A stretch of 64,000 nucleotides of DNA from assembly GCA_903929475.1 (NCBI GenBank), contig CAIYUV010000122.1, forward strand, positions 28,317 through 92,316, written 5' to 3'. Positions 16,631 through 26,222 of this stretch are shown piece after piece. Source of the DNA: an uncultured Spartobacteria bacterium (lineage in GTDB: Bacteria; Verrucomicrobiota; Verrucomicrobiia; Chthoniobacterales; Chthoniobacteraceae). The stretch's first letter is position 1. Each line of letters begins with the position of its first letter. The position numbers and the translations under genes were made by a program. The notes below the pieces were generated by a model that ran no database searches, was not told where the DNA came from, and worked only from the letters and a program-made list of their open reading frames with translations.

Positions 16631-17506
16631 ATGCCCGCGATTGATCAAGTGATGGCCAAGGAACGCGCATCCGCGTTCACCAAACGCAGCATCAAAAACG
16701 CGTCGAAACTCGCTGGCCTGAAAATGGTCGTCTCGATGATGGACCTCACCACGCTCGAGGGAAAAGACACGCCCGGCAAAGTCGCCTACCTCTGCCGCAA
16801 AGCCATCCAGCCCGCAGAGCCGCGCCTCGGAGTTCCATCGTGCGCAGCCGTCTGTGTTTATCCGAATCTCGTCCGTGCCGCGCGCCCGTTCGTTGGCGAC
16901 AGCGGCGTGAAAGTCGCGGCAGTCGCCACCGCATTTCCCAGCGGCGCGATGCCACTGCGCGTGAAGCTCGCCGACGTCCGCATGGCCGTGGTTTTCGGCG
17001 CGGATGAAATAGACATGGTCATCGATCGCGGCGCATTCCTCGCGGGCGAACATGGGCGCGTGAGCGATGAAATCGCCGCCGTGAAAGAAGCATGCGGCCA
17101 CGCGCACTTGAAGGTGATTTTGGAAACCGGCGAGCTGCACAGCTACGACAACGTCCGCATCGCCAGCGATCTCGCCATGCACGCAGGCGCGGATTTCATC
17201 AAGACCAGCACCGGTAAAGTCGCGCCCGCCGCCACGCTGCCCGTCACGCTCGTCATGCTCGAAGCAATCCGCGATTTCTTTTTCGCCACAGGCCGCCGCA
17301 TCGGCATGAAGCCCGCAGGCGGCATCCGCACCGCAAAGGAATCACTCTCCTACCTCGTGATGCTCGCCGAGACGCTCGGCGACGACTGGATGACGCCCGA
17401 CCTGTTCCGCTTCGGAGCCAGCACCCTCGCAAACGACGTCGTCATGCAAATCGCAAAACTCACCGACGGCAGCTACCAGGGCGCGGATTATTTTTCGCAG
17501 CCGTAG
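16631..17506 (+). CDS. deoC: Deoxyribose-phosphate aldolase
   Basis: 291 residues from the ATG at 16631; the track extends far upstream over the previous gene. The class I aldolase TIM barrel shows EIDMVIDRGAFLAGE, LKVILETGEL, the Schiff-base lysine in DFIKTSTGK, and the phosphate-binding GMKPAGGIRT. It cleaves 2-deoxyribose-5-phosphate to acetaldehyde and glyceraldehyde-3-phosphate in deoxynucleoside catabolism. It is somewhat longer than short bacterial DeoC proteins and closer to the long type. A palindromic element begins 15 bases after its stop. A nucleoside-type MFS transporter occurs elsewhere in the window but not adjacent. Confidence 0.95.
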   Translation: MPAIDQVMAKERASAFTKRSIKNASKLAGLKMVVSMMDLTTLEGKDTPGKVAYLCRKAIQPAEPRLGVPSCAAVCVYPNLVRAARPFVGDSGVKVAAVATAFPSGAMPLRVKLADVRMAVVFGADEIDMVIDRGAFLAGEHGRVSDEIAAVKEACGHAHLKVILETGELHSYDNVRIASDLAMHAGADFIKTSTGKVAPAATLPVTLVMLEAIRDFFFATGRRIGMKPAGGIRTAKESLSYLVMLAETLGDDWMTPDLFRFGASTLANDVVMQIAKLTDGSYQGADYFSQP

Positions 17507-17521
17507 CCTGAAGTCGCTTGC

Positions 17522-17703
17522 GCAAGGAGCGGCGACATTCCTGTCGCCGACCTCCAAATGCGAAGCACAAACTTTCCAACGCCGCGCCGGGAAGATCAGG
17601 CGCTACGCGCAAATATGGACGGCGACAGGAACCGAGCTTGCGAGATAGCCTGCCATAGGCAGCCCGCAGGGCGAGCGTAGCGAGGCAATGTCGCCGCTCC
17701 TTG
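17522..17703. mobile_element. MITE/REP-like element with inverted ends
   Basis: The element begins CAAGGAGCGGCGACATT and ends with its exact 17-base inverse complement AATGTCGCCGCTCCTTG. The left end also folds on itself as GGCGACAttccTGTCGCC. It fills the whole gap between the deoC stop and the stop of the convergent cytochrome/WD40 gene and codes for nothing recognisable. The first 27 bases recur exactly at 47712. Confidence 0.75.
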
Positions 17704-20700
17704 TTAACTGCTCGCTGATTTCGATCCTTTCTTCGTCGCCTCGTATTGAACACGGAGTTTTTCCGCCTCGGCTTTTGCGGCGGTTATTTCCTTCGCCAGC
17801 GCAGCAGCGGCCTTCTCGGCGGCGGCTTTGTTTTTCACAGCATCCTTTTCAAGTTGCGGGATGCGCGCCTTGAGTTCGACGATTTGCTTTTTTGCCTCCT
17901 CGACGGACTTCTTCGTTTCGTCGAGAGCCTTTTGCGCGGGCGAGATTTTATCGGCGTCGCGCTTTGCTTCCGTCTGTGCTTTCTTCACGGCTTCGATCAA
18001 TTCCGGCATAACAACGACCGGCTTGCCGACGGGTTTTTCCTTCGTAGCAACGAGTGCCTCCTCGGCTTTGGCGACGACTTGCTTTTGCGCCTGAACCAGC
18101 CCGTTGGTCTTTGTGTATTCCGGCGTGCCCTCGGCAAACTTCGCACGCTCGGCTCGGAGACGCGCAAGTTCCGCCGTCGCTTCCTCTAATTTTTTCGTCA
18201 GCCCGGCGTTTTCGCCGACGGGTTTTTCCGGCGAAGCTGCCACCGTTTTGTTGTCAGCGACGGCTTTCTCCGCATTCGCAAGTGCGCTCTTCGCAACTTC
18301 AGCAGTCTGTTTTGCCGCTACGAGTGACTGCTCTTTGGCTGCGATGGTTTTTGGAGCGGCGGAGACAGTTTGTTGCGCTGCCGCGAGACCTTGTTTCGTC
18401 AATTCGACCTGACGGAAAGCGTCCTTCGCGGCAGCCACGGTCTCGTCGTATTTCGCCTGCTTGTCGGCGGCGTTTTGCTTCGCGTTGAAAACAGTCTGGT
18501 AAATCTGCGCGCGCTTCCACCGCTCCACGCCCGCCCTCGACGCGCTGATGCGGGCGTTTGCTGCATCAAGCTCTCCTTTGGTTTTGGCAAACACCTGCTC
18601 CGCCTCGGTCTGTGACGGCGAGGGCTTGGCTGGTGTTTGCAGTTTCTGAATATCGGCTTCCGCAGCGGTTATGTTTTTCGTGGCCGCCTCGATTTGCCTT
18701 GGCGCATCAGCCTTCAATTTCCTCATCTCCGTCTGTGCTTGCTGGAGCTGCTGAGAAACAGCCTCCACATTTTTTTGTGCGGCTGTGATTGCACTTTTTG
18801 CAGCCTCGGATTCCGCAGGATTTCCACTCACTCCCCCGCCCTGATTTGCAGCGGCAAGCGCCTGCTCGGCCTTGCTGATTTCCGGCTTGAGCGCCTGCAC
18901 CACTTCGTTGGCGCGTGCGTATTCTGGTGTGCCTTGTGAAAATTTCGCGCGCTCATCGCGGCGTCTGGCGATCTCGGCGTTCAACTCATCGAGCTTCTTT
19001 TTCACAGCAGCCCGCGCGGAATCATCCGCAGGCGCGGCAGTGGTCTTCTGCTGCTCAACGCCCGTGGCGCGCGCTTTTGCGACGGCGTCCTTCGCCTTGG
19101 CCAGTTCGGCAGTGAGTTCGTTCACCGTTTTCTCCGCACTGGCAGATGCGATTTTTATCGCTTCGATTTGCTTCGCCTTCCCGGCCTTGCGCGCCTCGGC
19201 GGCGGTGATGTCCGCCTTGCGTTTCGACTCTGCGGCTTCTTTCTCCCATTTCACCCTGGCCTCCGCTTTTGCGAGGGCCTCCTGTAATGCGGGCAGCGCG
19301 TCGCTGTTCTCAGTGATCGCTTTTTCCGCGGCGGCAATTTGCTCGGCGATGGCGGGCGGATTCGTATCCAGCGCACCGACGCGTTTGCCATCGAGCGAGC
19401 AGACGCGCACTTCACCCGTCCAGTCAGTCGCGATGACTCGCTCGCCATTCAGCGTGCAGCGGACAGCGAGGTCGCCGAACGCCTCGGTCGTCGCGATTTG
19501 TTTTCCGCCCGCATCCCAAATCTTCACAAGCTTGTCGCGCCCGCACGTGGCCAGCCGCCCGTCGGGCGAAAACTCCGCCCACAGCACGCCGCCATTGTGC
19601 GCGGCCCAGCTTTTCATCTCCGTGCCGTCTTTGACATTCCACAGCGTCACTTTCCCGTCCTCGCTCGCGCTCGCGAGCACGCCGGGCATAAACGCCAGAG
19701 CCGTTACGCCCGCCTTGTGCCCGGCGAGCGAGTTGAAAAGCTTCGGCTCCGCGCCCGTCTCCCACACTTCGATGCCACCGTTGCGGTCGCCCGAGGCGAG
19801 ATATTTTCCATCCGGGCTGAAAGCGATCGCAGTCACCCACTCGGTGTGTTTTTTGATCATCGCGGTCTGTTTGCCGTCTTTCGTCTGGAAAATTTTCAGT
19901 CGCCTGTCCGCGCCGCCGAGCGCGACGAACTGATGGTCCGGCGAAATGTCCGCCGCCAGCACGGCGTCCGTTTCATTGCCCACGGTGCCCGCTCGCTCGC
20001 CCGTCGCCACGTCCCAAAGCACGACCCTGCCCGACTTCCCGCCAAGACCGCCCGCGGCGAGCAGCAGCTTCGCATTGCGCGAAAAACGCAGCACATTCGG
20101 AAACCCCTCGGGGAACGCCAGCACGCCGAGCCGCTCGGTGGTCTCGGTGTTGAAAAGGAACACCTGTCTTTGCCCTCCAACCGCCACGAGCGGGGCCCAC
20201 GGACTCGCGGCCATCGCGAGAATCACGTTTCCCTGACGCGCACGCACAAACGGCTCCATCGGCAAATCGCCCGGCATTGGCGGCGGGCCGTCGGGTCGTT
20301 TGAGCGAAACGATTGCGGCGTCCACTTTGTTCGCGGCGACCTGCGCCGGTTTGCTGCCGGGATTTTCGAGCGCAAAACCGGCGATCCAGTTTTTCAGCAA
20401 CGCGATTTCGCCCTCGCTCAGCTTGTCGCCCTTCGGCGGCATCTTCGGATCCTCCACTTGCATGCAGACTTTATACATCAGCGATCCGTCCGCATTTCCC
20501 GGTTTGATGACAGGGCCGTTCTCGCTGCCGGCGAGCGCGCCCGCGTAAGTCGTCAGATCGAGTCCCGCTTTTTTTTTGTCGGGGTTGTGGCAGTTCGTGC
20601 AGATGTTGCGGAAGATGGGCGCGATGTGCTCGGCATACGTCACCTTCGCCGGTGCCTGCGCATTTGCGGCGGAGCAAACGACGAGCATTGCTGTGGTGAT

Positions 20701-20718
20701 GGGAAGGAGCGTCTTCAC
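17704..20718 (-). CDS. Planctomycete-type cytochrome c / WD40 / coiled-coil protein
   Basis: About 1004 residues from a GTG at 20718, chosen because it opens a signal peptide (VKTLLPITTAMLVVCSAANAQA); the track begins 21 residues earlier. Residues ~30-125 form a PSC1-type cytochrome c domain with one haem site (CTNCH) and the later MPPKGDKLSEGEIALLKNWI. Residues ~150-450 contain WD40 repeats (VVLWDVATGERAG, IAFSPDGKYLASGDRNGGIEVW, VTLWNVKDGTEMKSW). The last ~550 residues are a long Ala/Lys/Glu-rich coiled coil. It is probably periplasmic; the haem could be electron-carrying or structural. Confidence 0.85.
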   Translation of the reverse strand: MKTLLPITTAMLVVCSAANAQAPAKVTYAEHIAPIFRNICTNCHNPDKKKAGLDLTTYAGALAGSENGPVIKPGNADGSLMYKVCMQVEDPKMPPKGDKLSEGEIALLKNWIAGFALENPGSKPAQVAANKVDAAIVSLKRPDGPPPMPGDLPMEPFVRARQGNVILAMAASPWAPLVAVGGQRQVFLFNTETTERLGVLAFPEGFPNVLRFSRNAKLLLAAGGLGGKSGRVVLWDVATGERAGTVGNETDAVLAADISPDHQFVALGGADRRLKIFQTKDGKQTAMIKKHTEWVTAIAFSPDGKYLASGDRNGGIEVWETGAEPKLFNSLAGHKAGVTALAFMPGVLASASEDGKVTLWNVKDGTEMKSWAAHNGGVLWAEFSPDGRLATCGRDKLVKIWDAGGKQIATTEAFGDLAVRCTLNGERVIATDWTGEVRVCSLDGKRVGALDTNPPAIAEQIAAAEKAITENSDALPALQEALAKAEARVKWEKEAAESKRKADITAAEARKAGKAKQIEAIKIASASAEKTVNELTAELAKAKDAVAKARATGVEQQKTTAAPADDSARAAVKKKLDELNAEIARRRDERAKFSQGTPEYARANEVVQALKPEISKAEQALAAANQGGGVSGNPAESEAAKSAITAAQKNVEAVSQQLQQAQTEMRKLKADAPRQIEAATKNITAAEADIQKLQTPAKPSPSQTEAEQVFAKTKGELDAANARISASRAGVERWKRAQIYQTVFNAKQNAADKQAKYDETVAAAKDAFRQVELTKQGLAAAQQTVSAAPKTIAAKEQSLVAAKQTAEVAKSALANAEKAVADNKTVAASPEKPVGENAGLTKKLEEATAELARLRAERAKFAEGTPEYTKTNGLVQAQKQVVAKAEEALVATKEKPVGKPVVVMPELIEAVKKAQTEAKRDADKISPAQKALDETKKSVEEAKKQIVELKARIPQLEKDAVKNKAAAEKAAAALAKEITAAKAEAEKLRVQYEATKKGSKSASS

Positions 20719-20821
20719 GTTCGTATATTTGAAAGCGGCAAGGGCGGTTTGAATTAGCGGATTTTTCCAGAGTAACAGCAATCACTCATTGCCCTCGCCG
20801 CACAGCACCGGGTCGGCAATA

Positions 20822-21691
20822 ATGCCGCGCATGAGTAACGCACCGCGCACAGCCTTTATCCTCGGTGCCGGGCTGGGCACGCGGCTGCGACCGCTGACGG
20901 CACGGCGCCCGAAACCGCTCATTCCCGTGGGTGGAAAGCCGCTGATCTGTCATGCGTTCGATCATTTGCTGGCGCTGGGCGTGGAGCGTTTCGTGGTGAA
21001 CACGCACTGGTGCGCGGAGCGGTATGCGGAGTTTTTTCCGAAAGGGACTTACAAGAGCGCGCCCATAGTTTTTGTCCACGAATCGCCCGAAGTGCTGGAG
21101 ACAGCGGGCGGGATTTGGAACGCACGCGCTCATTTAGGAGACGGACCATTCGTTGTTTATAACGGGGACATCCTCAGTGACGTCCCGCTGGAACGTGCGT
21201 GGGCGCATCACACGGCCAGCGGAAATGAAGTGACGCTCGTTTTGCGCTCGCACGGCGGAAATCAGAACGTGTCGTTCGACGCGGGCCGCGTGCTGGATTT
21301 ACGACGCGCACTAAGTCCGGACATCGTTCCGGGCCATGTGTTCACGGGGATTTATTTTGTAGAGCCGGGCTTCATCGCGCGTATTCCGGCGGGTGTGAAA
21401 ATGTCGGTGGTTCCGATTTTTCACACGATGATCCGCGAGGGTGCGAAACTCGGAGGCATCGTGCTCGACGAAGGCGAATGGCGCGATCTCGGGACTCGCG
21501 ACGAATATCTCGCCGCTTGCACCGCCATCGGCGAACCGCCCGCTGCTCCATCACAAATCGGCGAATGCGCGGTGCTGCGCGATTGCATCATCTGGCCCGG
21601 CGGCGAAGTCGCGCCCGGCGCGCGGTTGACGCGCTGTATCGTGACCGACGGCGCGCACGCAGAGGGCGAGTGGGTGGACAGGGATTTCTGA
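20822..21691 (+). CDS. Sugar-1-phosphate nucleotidyltransferase (RmlA/MurU-like)
   Basis: 289 residues from the ATG at 20822; another ATG at 20831 is equally plausible and the track start at 20789 is not. The nucleotide-binding signature AFILGAGLGTRLRPLTARRPKPLIPVGGKP opens the protein. EVLETAGGIWNA, VVYNGDILSD and DEGEWRDLGTRDEYL follow. These enzymes form NDP-sugars from sugar-1-phosphate and NTP. The C-terminus has short hexapeptide-like turns (IGECAVLRDCIIWPGG) suggestive of a left-handed helix. Candidate substrates are glucose-, mannose- or MurNAc-1-phosphate. Confidence 0.88.
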   Translation: MPRMSNAPRTAFILGAGLGTRLRPLTARRPKPLIPVGGKPLICHAFDHLLALGVERFVVNTHWCAERYAEFFPKGTYKSAPIVFVHESPEVLETAGGIWNARAHLGDGPFVVYNGDILSDVPLERAWAHHTASGNEVTLVLRSHGGNQNVSFDAGRVLDLRRALSPDIVPGHVFTGIYFVEPGFIARIPAGVKMSVVPIFHTMIREGAKLGGIVLDEGEWRDLGTRDEYLAACTAIGEPPAAPSQIGECAVLRDCIIWPGGEVAPGARLTRCIVTDGAHAEGEWVDRDF

Positions 21692-21694
21692 GCG

Positions 21695-22867
21695 TCACCG
21701 CGCGCTCGCCGATGCCAGCGAACGCAGCAGACGCGCGACCACCGCCTCCCGCCGCAGCAGGTGCGGCAACAATTTTCCCGGCAGAGCGCCGAGCAGCGGG
21801 ATGTTCAATAAACGAAATAAACGCCCAGCCAGCCGCGATGGACGCACACCGCGCTCATTCGCGGACCGCCGCGCAGACTCGTAGGCAGCGACGAGATTTT
21901 TTTCCCCTGCGAGAATCAGCCGTGCAAGCGCGACGGCGTCCGCGATGGCCATGTTCGCTCCCTGCCCGCCGGCGGGCGTGACCGGGTGGATCGCATCGCC
22001 GAGCAGCACCGCGCCCTCGACGCCATAGCGCTCCGCGTGTCCCCACGGACGGCGAATGCGCGTGAAGCCGTGCGGAAATCCGCACGCGCGCAATTCCTGC
22101 GGCACTTCGGCGGCGTGTGAAAAGATCTGCTCCAATTCCGCGGCAAGCACATCATCCGCGCAACCGGCGCGGACAACACCCAGAGCCGCCGCCGCCGCAC
22201 CGGGCAATGGCATGACGCCAAACGCCATCAACCCACCGCCACGCTGCGCGGGAAAATACAGTCGCACCACGTCCGGTGCCCACTGTGCGGGCCACGGCAG
22301 CCCGCGCACGATGAACTCCACGGGAAACTCCCGGCGCTCAATACCAATGCCGCAACCCTCGAGCACCCGCGATTCACCGCCATCATCGCCGACGGTGAGC
22401 GCGGCCTCCACCTCGAAGGTCTCGCCGTTTTCAATAACACGCGCCTGCAAACCGCACACGCGCATACCATCGCGCAGCAGTCCGATCACTTCGACGCCAC
22501 GCCGCACCTCTGCGCCGCAGATTCCGAGCAGGGTTTCGCGTGTGTGATTTGGCTGGGTAAGAAAAGGCTGCACGCCCGCGCGGGCGAGTGTCACGCGCGT
22601 GACGAACGGCTCGACGCGTCCGCCTTGATCCACGGTGATGCCCCCGAGCGGGCGCAGGCACTCGCTTTCCCAAAATTCGCGGGGCTTCAGTGCAAAAAGC
22701 GCAGCGGCAGCGGGTGGCCAGAGAACCTCCGGGCGCAAAAACGGCGGCGGCCCCTTTGCCCGCTCAACGATGAGCACGCGCTTCCCGCCGCGCACCAGCA
22801 GCGCCGCGAGCAGCGTGCCGCCGATGCCTCCACCGGCGATGACCACATCTGTTTGAATAACAGCCAT
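21695..22867 (-). CDS. FAD-dependent monooxygenase (UbiH/PHBH-like)
   Basis: 390 residues from the ATG at 22867 (MAVIQTDVVIAGGGIGGTLLAALL), where the dinucleotide-binding GxGxxG is at the very start; the track adds 41 residues. The second FAD motif is VLLGDAIHPVTPAGGQGANMAIADAV near residue 290. DDGGES matches the central DG motif. The group hydroxylates aromatic or quinone-like substrates using NAD(P)H and oxygen. The gene converges on the nucleotidyltransferase with 3 bases between stops and lies downstream of the two-component pair, but a functional link is only inference. Confidence 0.87.
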   Translation of the reverse strand: MAVIQTDVVIAGGGIGGTLLAALLVRGGKRVLIVERAKGPPPFLRPEVLWPPAAAALFALKPREFWESECLRPLGGITVDQGGRVEPFVTRVTLARAGVQPFLTQPNHTRETLLGICGAEVRRGVEVIGLLRDGMRVCGLQARVIENGETFEVEAALTVGDDGGESRVLEGCGIGIERREFPVEFIVRGLPWPAQWAPDVVRLYFPAQRGGGLMAFGVMPLPGAAAAALGVVRAGCADDVLAAELEQIFSHAAEVPQELRACGFPHGFTRIRRPWGHAERYGVEGAVLLGDAIHPVTPAGGQGANMAIADAVALARLILAGEKNLVAAYESARRSANERGVRPSRLAGRLFRLLNIPLLGALPGKLLPHLLRREAVVARLLRSLASASAR

Positions 22868-22898
22868 GCGTGAAATCTCGTCTGAGGAAAACCCGGCG

Positions 22899-24266
22899 TC
22901 ACGCTTTTGTCGCGGGCTTTCCAGGAGAACGGAGACGAATTTCAAATTCGGTGATTTCCTCGTCCGAGCGCAGCAATCGTAAATCGCCACCCTGCGCTCG
23001 TGCGAGTTCGCGTGCGATGCTGAGGCCGAGACCGTGACCGACGCGCTGTTCGTCGCTCTCGCCGCGCGTGAAGCGGTTGAAAATAATCGGCATTTTTTCG
23101 CCGGGGATCGGCGTGCCGGTGCTCGCGACGATAATGAATACGCCGTCCTCGTCGGTGCCTGCGCTGACGTTGATGAGCCCGCCGTCGCGATTATATTTCA
23201 CCGCGTTTTCGAGAAGGTTCAGCAGCACCTGCTCGACGCGCGCCTCGTCGGCGATGGCAGGAATTTTTTCCGGCAGGTCGTGCTCGATGCGGAGTTTGCG
23301 CTGGGCGGCGAGGACTTCGGCATCTTCGAGACAACCTTCGATGAGTTGACGCAAATCGGTTTCCACCGCTTTGACGACAAGACGCCCGGCATCGGCGCGC
23401 GCGAGGAGGAGCAGACCCTCAGCCAGCGAGGAAAGACGGCGCGTCTGCTGGAGGAGTTCATCCAGCTCGCGACAATGCTCGGGCGAAAGGCCGGGCTGCC
23501 GCATGAGGGACTCGATGCACGAACGCATGACGGTGATTGGCGTCTTGAGTTGGTGTGATGCGTCGGATGAGAAGCGAACGGCTTGAGTATATCCTTTTTC
23601 GAGCTGCTCGAACGTTTTGTTGAGCACCTCGGTGAGTTCGTGGATTTCATCATTCGCAGCAGGCACAGGCAGCCGCTGGTGCAGATCTTCCGTGGTGATG
23701 CGCCGCGCGGCATCGGTGATTTTTTTCACAGGCCGCAGAGCGCGGACGGCCACCAGCAGTCCGCCCGCGAGACTGAACAGCAGGATCGCCGGCAGCGAAA
23801 TGATGATGGCGTGTGAGACACGGGTGAGCGTGGCATCGTCATTCGCGAGCGACGCGCCGAGGTGGAGGGTGAGCGATTTGTGATAGTAGGTGCCGACACG
23901 GTAGGGCCGTTCGCGGAAAGTGAATTCGTGCAACTCCGGCTGGCCGTCATGAAGGCCCGTGTCCTTGAGGTTGGGGGAGCGGTAGAGCGTCTGTTTGTTT
24001 GCGCCGATGATCTCGATCAAATGCGAGGCGGCGGACGGCGGCATGAGATCGTCCGCGATGAAAGTGCGCGCTTCAGCGGGGCCGCCGGGGCGTTGATCGA
24101 GGTTCCAAAAAATCTCGCTCGCCACGCGATCCATGCGCTGATCCAAAATCTCCATCAGTTCGTATTGGAGAAAGTAGCGGATGCCGAAGAGCGCAAGCCC
24201 CATCGCTCCGCCGGCCATCAGTGCGGACCAAAGCGCGACTTTGACCCGCAAGGGCAGTGCGCTCAT
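22899..24266 (-). CDS. Sensor histidine kinase, OmpR-system type
   Basis: 455 residues. TM1 near residues 9-31, a periplasmic sensor region of about 110 residues, TM2 (AIIISLPAILLFSLAGGLLVAV), HAMP, then HisKA with an intact H-box (FSSDASHQLKTPITVMRS) and HATPase_c (NLLENAVKYNRDGG, GHGLGLSIARELARAQGG). It autophosphorylates and passes phosphate to the adjacent regulator. The start overlaps the regulator's stop as ATGA. The arrangement resembles metal- or envelope-responsive CusS/QseC-type kinases, but the ligand cannot be read from the sequence. Confidence 0.93.
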   Translation of the reverse strand: MSALPLRVKVALWSALMAGGAMGLALFGIRYFLQYELMEILDQRMDRVASEIFWNLDQRPGGPAEARTFIADDLMPPSAASHLIEIIGANKQTLYRSPNLKDTGLHDGQPELHEFTFRERPYRVGTYYHKSLTLHLGASLANDDATLTRVSHAIIISLPAILLFSLAGGLLVAVRALRPVKKITDAARRITTEDLHQRLPVPAANDEIHELTEVLNKTFEQLEKGYTQAVRFSSDASHQLKTPITVMRSCIESLMRQPGLSPEHCRELDELLQQTRRLSSLAEGLLLLARADAGRLVVKAVETDLRQLIEGCLEDAEVLAAQRKLRIEHDLPEKIPAIADEARVEQVLLNLLENAVKYNRDGGLINVSAGTDEDGVFIIVASTGTPIPGEKMPIIFNRFTRGESDEQRVGHGLGLSIARELARAQGGDLRLLRSDEEITEFEIRLRSPGKPATKA

Positions 24267-24940
24267 GCCGCCGGCGCTTCGATTTTATAGCCGACGTTGC
24301 GCACTGTCTGGATGAGCTTCACGGGGAAATCCTCATCCACCTTACGGCGCACGCGCTGGATATACACGTCCACGGCGTTCGTTTCGTCATCGAGCGCGCT
24401 CTTCCACACGTGCTCGCACAATTCCGTGCGCGTAAAGGCGCGGCCCATGTGGCGCATGAGGAAATTGAGCAGCCCGAATTCGCGCAGCGAGAGGTAGAGT
24501 TTGGTCGTGCCGCGAATCACATCGCGTGTGGTTTCATTCAACACGAGATCGCCGACGCGCAGCAGCGGCGAACTGTCGGTGCCCTTGCGCCGGGTGAGCG
24601 CATTCACACGGGCGATCAATTCCTCCATCGCAAACGGCTTCGGTAAATAATCGTCGGCGCCGAGATCGAGGCCGCTGATGCGGTCGGGCAGTTCGCCGCG
24701 TGCAGTGATGATGAGCACCGGCGTGGCGACGCTGCGGTTGCGGATGGCTCGGAGGATTTCGATGCCGTCGCAACCCGGCAGCGCCAGATCGAGAAGGATG
24801 ATGTCAAACGGGCGGGTCGTTGCGGCTTTGAGACCTTCGTCGCCTTTGTGAATGGTCTCCACCGTGTGGCCCTCGGCTGTTAGGGCTTTCGCGATGTAAC
24901 GGGCGATTTTTTCTTCGTCTTCGACTAGTAGTATTTTCAT
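24263..24940 (-). CDS. OmpR-family response regulator
   Basis: 225 residues. The receiver domain has the acidic pair in LLVEDEEKIA, the phospho-Asp in IILLDLALPGCDG and the Lys in LPKPFAMEELIARV. The winged-helix output domain (LSLREFGLLNFLMRHMGRAFTRTELCEHVW, ending in VRRKVDEDFPVKLIQTVRNVGYKI) is the OmpR/PhoB type. It is first in the transcript with the kinase and precedes it with a 4-base overlap. Targets are unknown. Confidence 0.95.
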   Translation of the reverse strand: MKILLVEDEEKIARYIAKALTAEGHTVETIHKGDEGLKAATTRPFDIILLDLALPGCDGIEILRAIRNRSVATPVLIITARGELPDRISGLDLGADDYLPKPFAMEELIARVNALTRRKGTDSSPLLRVGDLVLNETTRDVIRGTTKLYLSLREFGLLNFLMRHMGRAFTRTELCEHVWKSALDDETNAVDVYIQRVRRKVDEDFPVKLIQTVRNVGYKIEAPAA

Positions 24941-25078
24941 GGGAGGTGAGTGTTATTTTTCAAATACATGAGCAGTTTCCGCCGATGTGCAATAACGGCG
25001 TTGATTGCTAACGAATTTTTTACAACTCCCGCACGAAGTCCTGACAACTCCGTTATCACAGTGCGCTACGTTCGCGGC

Positions 25079-26218
25079 ATGAAAACAACACGCACACTAG
25101 CCATCGCCACGCTCGCTCTCTGCGGGCTTTCCTTCACCCACGCTTCGGACGCCAAGTCCGACCAGCCGGTAGTTTAAATCGCCATCCTGCTCGATAACTC
25201 GGGCAGCATGAGCGGGCTGATCGCACAGGCAAAAACGCAGCTCTGGAATATCGTCAACGAATTCATCTCCGCCAAACAGGACGGCAAAGCGCCGCGCGTG
25301 CAGGTCGCGCTTTTTGAATACGGGCTGAATAATGCACCTTCGAATGTCGGCTATATCCACCAGCTTTCGCCGCTCACGGACGACCTCGATAAACTGAGCG
25401 AACAACTTTTCTCCATCTCGCAGAAAAATGCCGGCAGCGAGGAGTATTGCGGCTGGGTCATCCGCGATGCGGTGGAGAAACTCGAATGGGACAATTCGCC
25501 GAAGACTTACAAGGCGATCTTCATCGCAGGCAATGAACCTTTCACGCAAGGGCCGGTGAAATACACCGTCGCGTGCAAGGCAGCGATCTCGAAGGGAATC
25601 ATCGTGAACACCATCCACTGCGGCCCGGAAAACGAGGGCATCAGCGGCATGTGGAAGGACGCGGCGGCAATTTCCGACGGACGTTTTCTCATCATCAACC
25701 ACAACGCGCAGGTCGCCGCGATCCCTGCACCGCAGGATAAGGACATCGCCGAATTAAACGCAAAACTGAACACGACCTACGTGGCCTACGGTGCAAAAGG
25801 TGCAGAAGGTAAAGGCAGGCAGATCGCTCAGGACGCGAACGCCGCTGCGGCACCGGCAGCCCCCGAAGTGATTGCCAAGCGTGCCGCGAGCAAAGCCTCC
25901 GCGAACTACGACAATGGTTCATGGGATATAGTGGATCGCGCAAAGCAGAAAGGCTTCGACATCAGCAAGGTCGCGGATGCGGAACTACCGGAGGAAATGC
26001 GGAAGATGAGCGTGGAAGAGCGCAAGACCTACGTGGAAAAGAAACGCACCGAGCGCGAGGAACTCCAAAAGAAACTCAGCAGCCTCGCAGCCGAGCGCGA
26101 CAAATACGTCGCAGAAAAACAAAAGGAGCTGAGCAAGAATCCGACGCTCGCGAGCGCAGTCACCACCGCCGTGCGCGAACAGGCGGAGAAAAAGGGCATG
26201 AGCTTCGAGAAGAAATAG
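25079..26218 (+). pseudogene. VWA-domain protein gene with an in-frame TAA stop
   Basis: The intact reading would be about 379 residues: MKTTRTLAIATLALCGLSF signal peptide, then SDQPVV-stop-IAILLDNSGSMSGLI. The TAA is at 25175-25177 and the frame continues open to 26218, so a single base change (for example CAA to TAA) explains it. The stop falls just before the MIDAS motif DNSGS, so the truncated N-terminus would be only 32 residues; restarting at the later ATG at 25208 would remove the MIDAS strand. The VWA domain spans residues ~35-210; a Lys/Glu-rich predicted coiled coil fills the C-terminus. It may be a recent pseudogene, a sequencing error, or read-through. Confidence 0.8.
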
Positions 26219-26222
26219 CGGG

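Noticed and set aside
19339-20757. 472-aa plus ORF
   Set aside because: Antisense shadow of the WD40/cytochrome gene.
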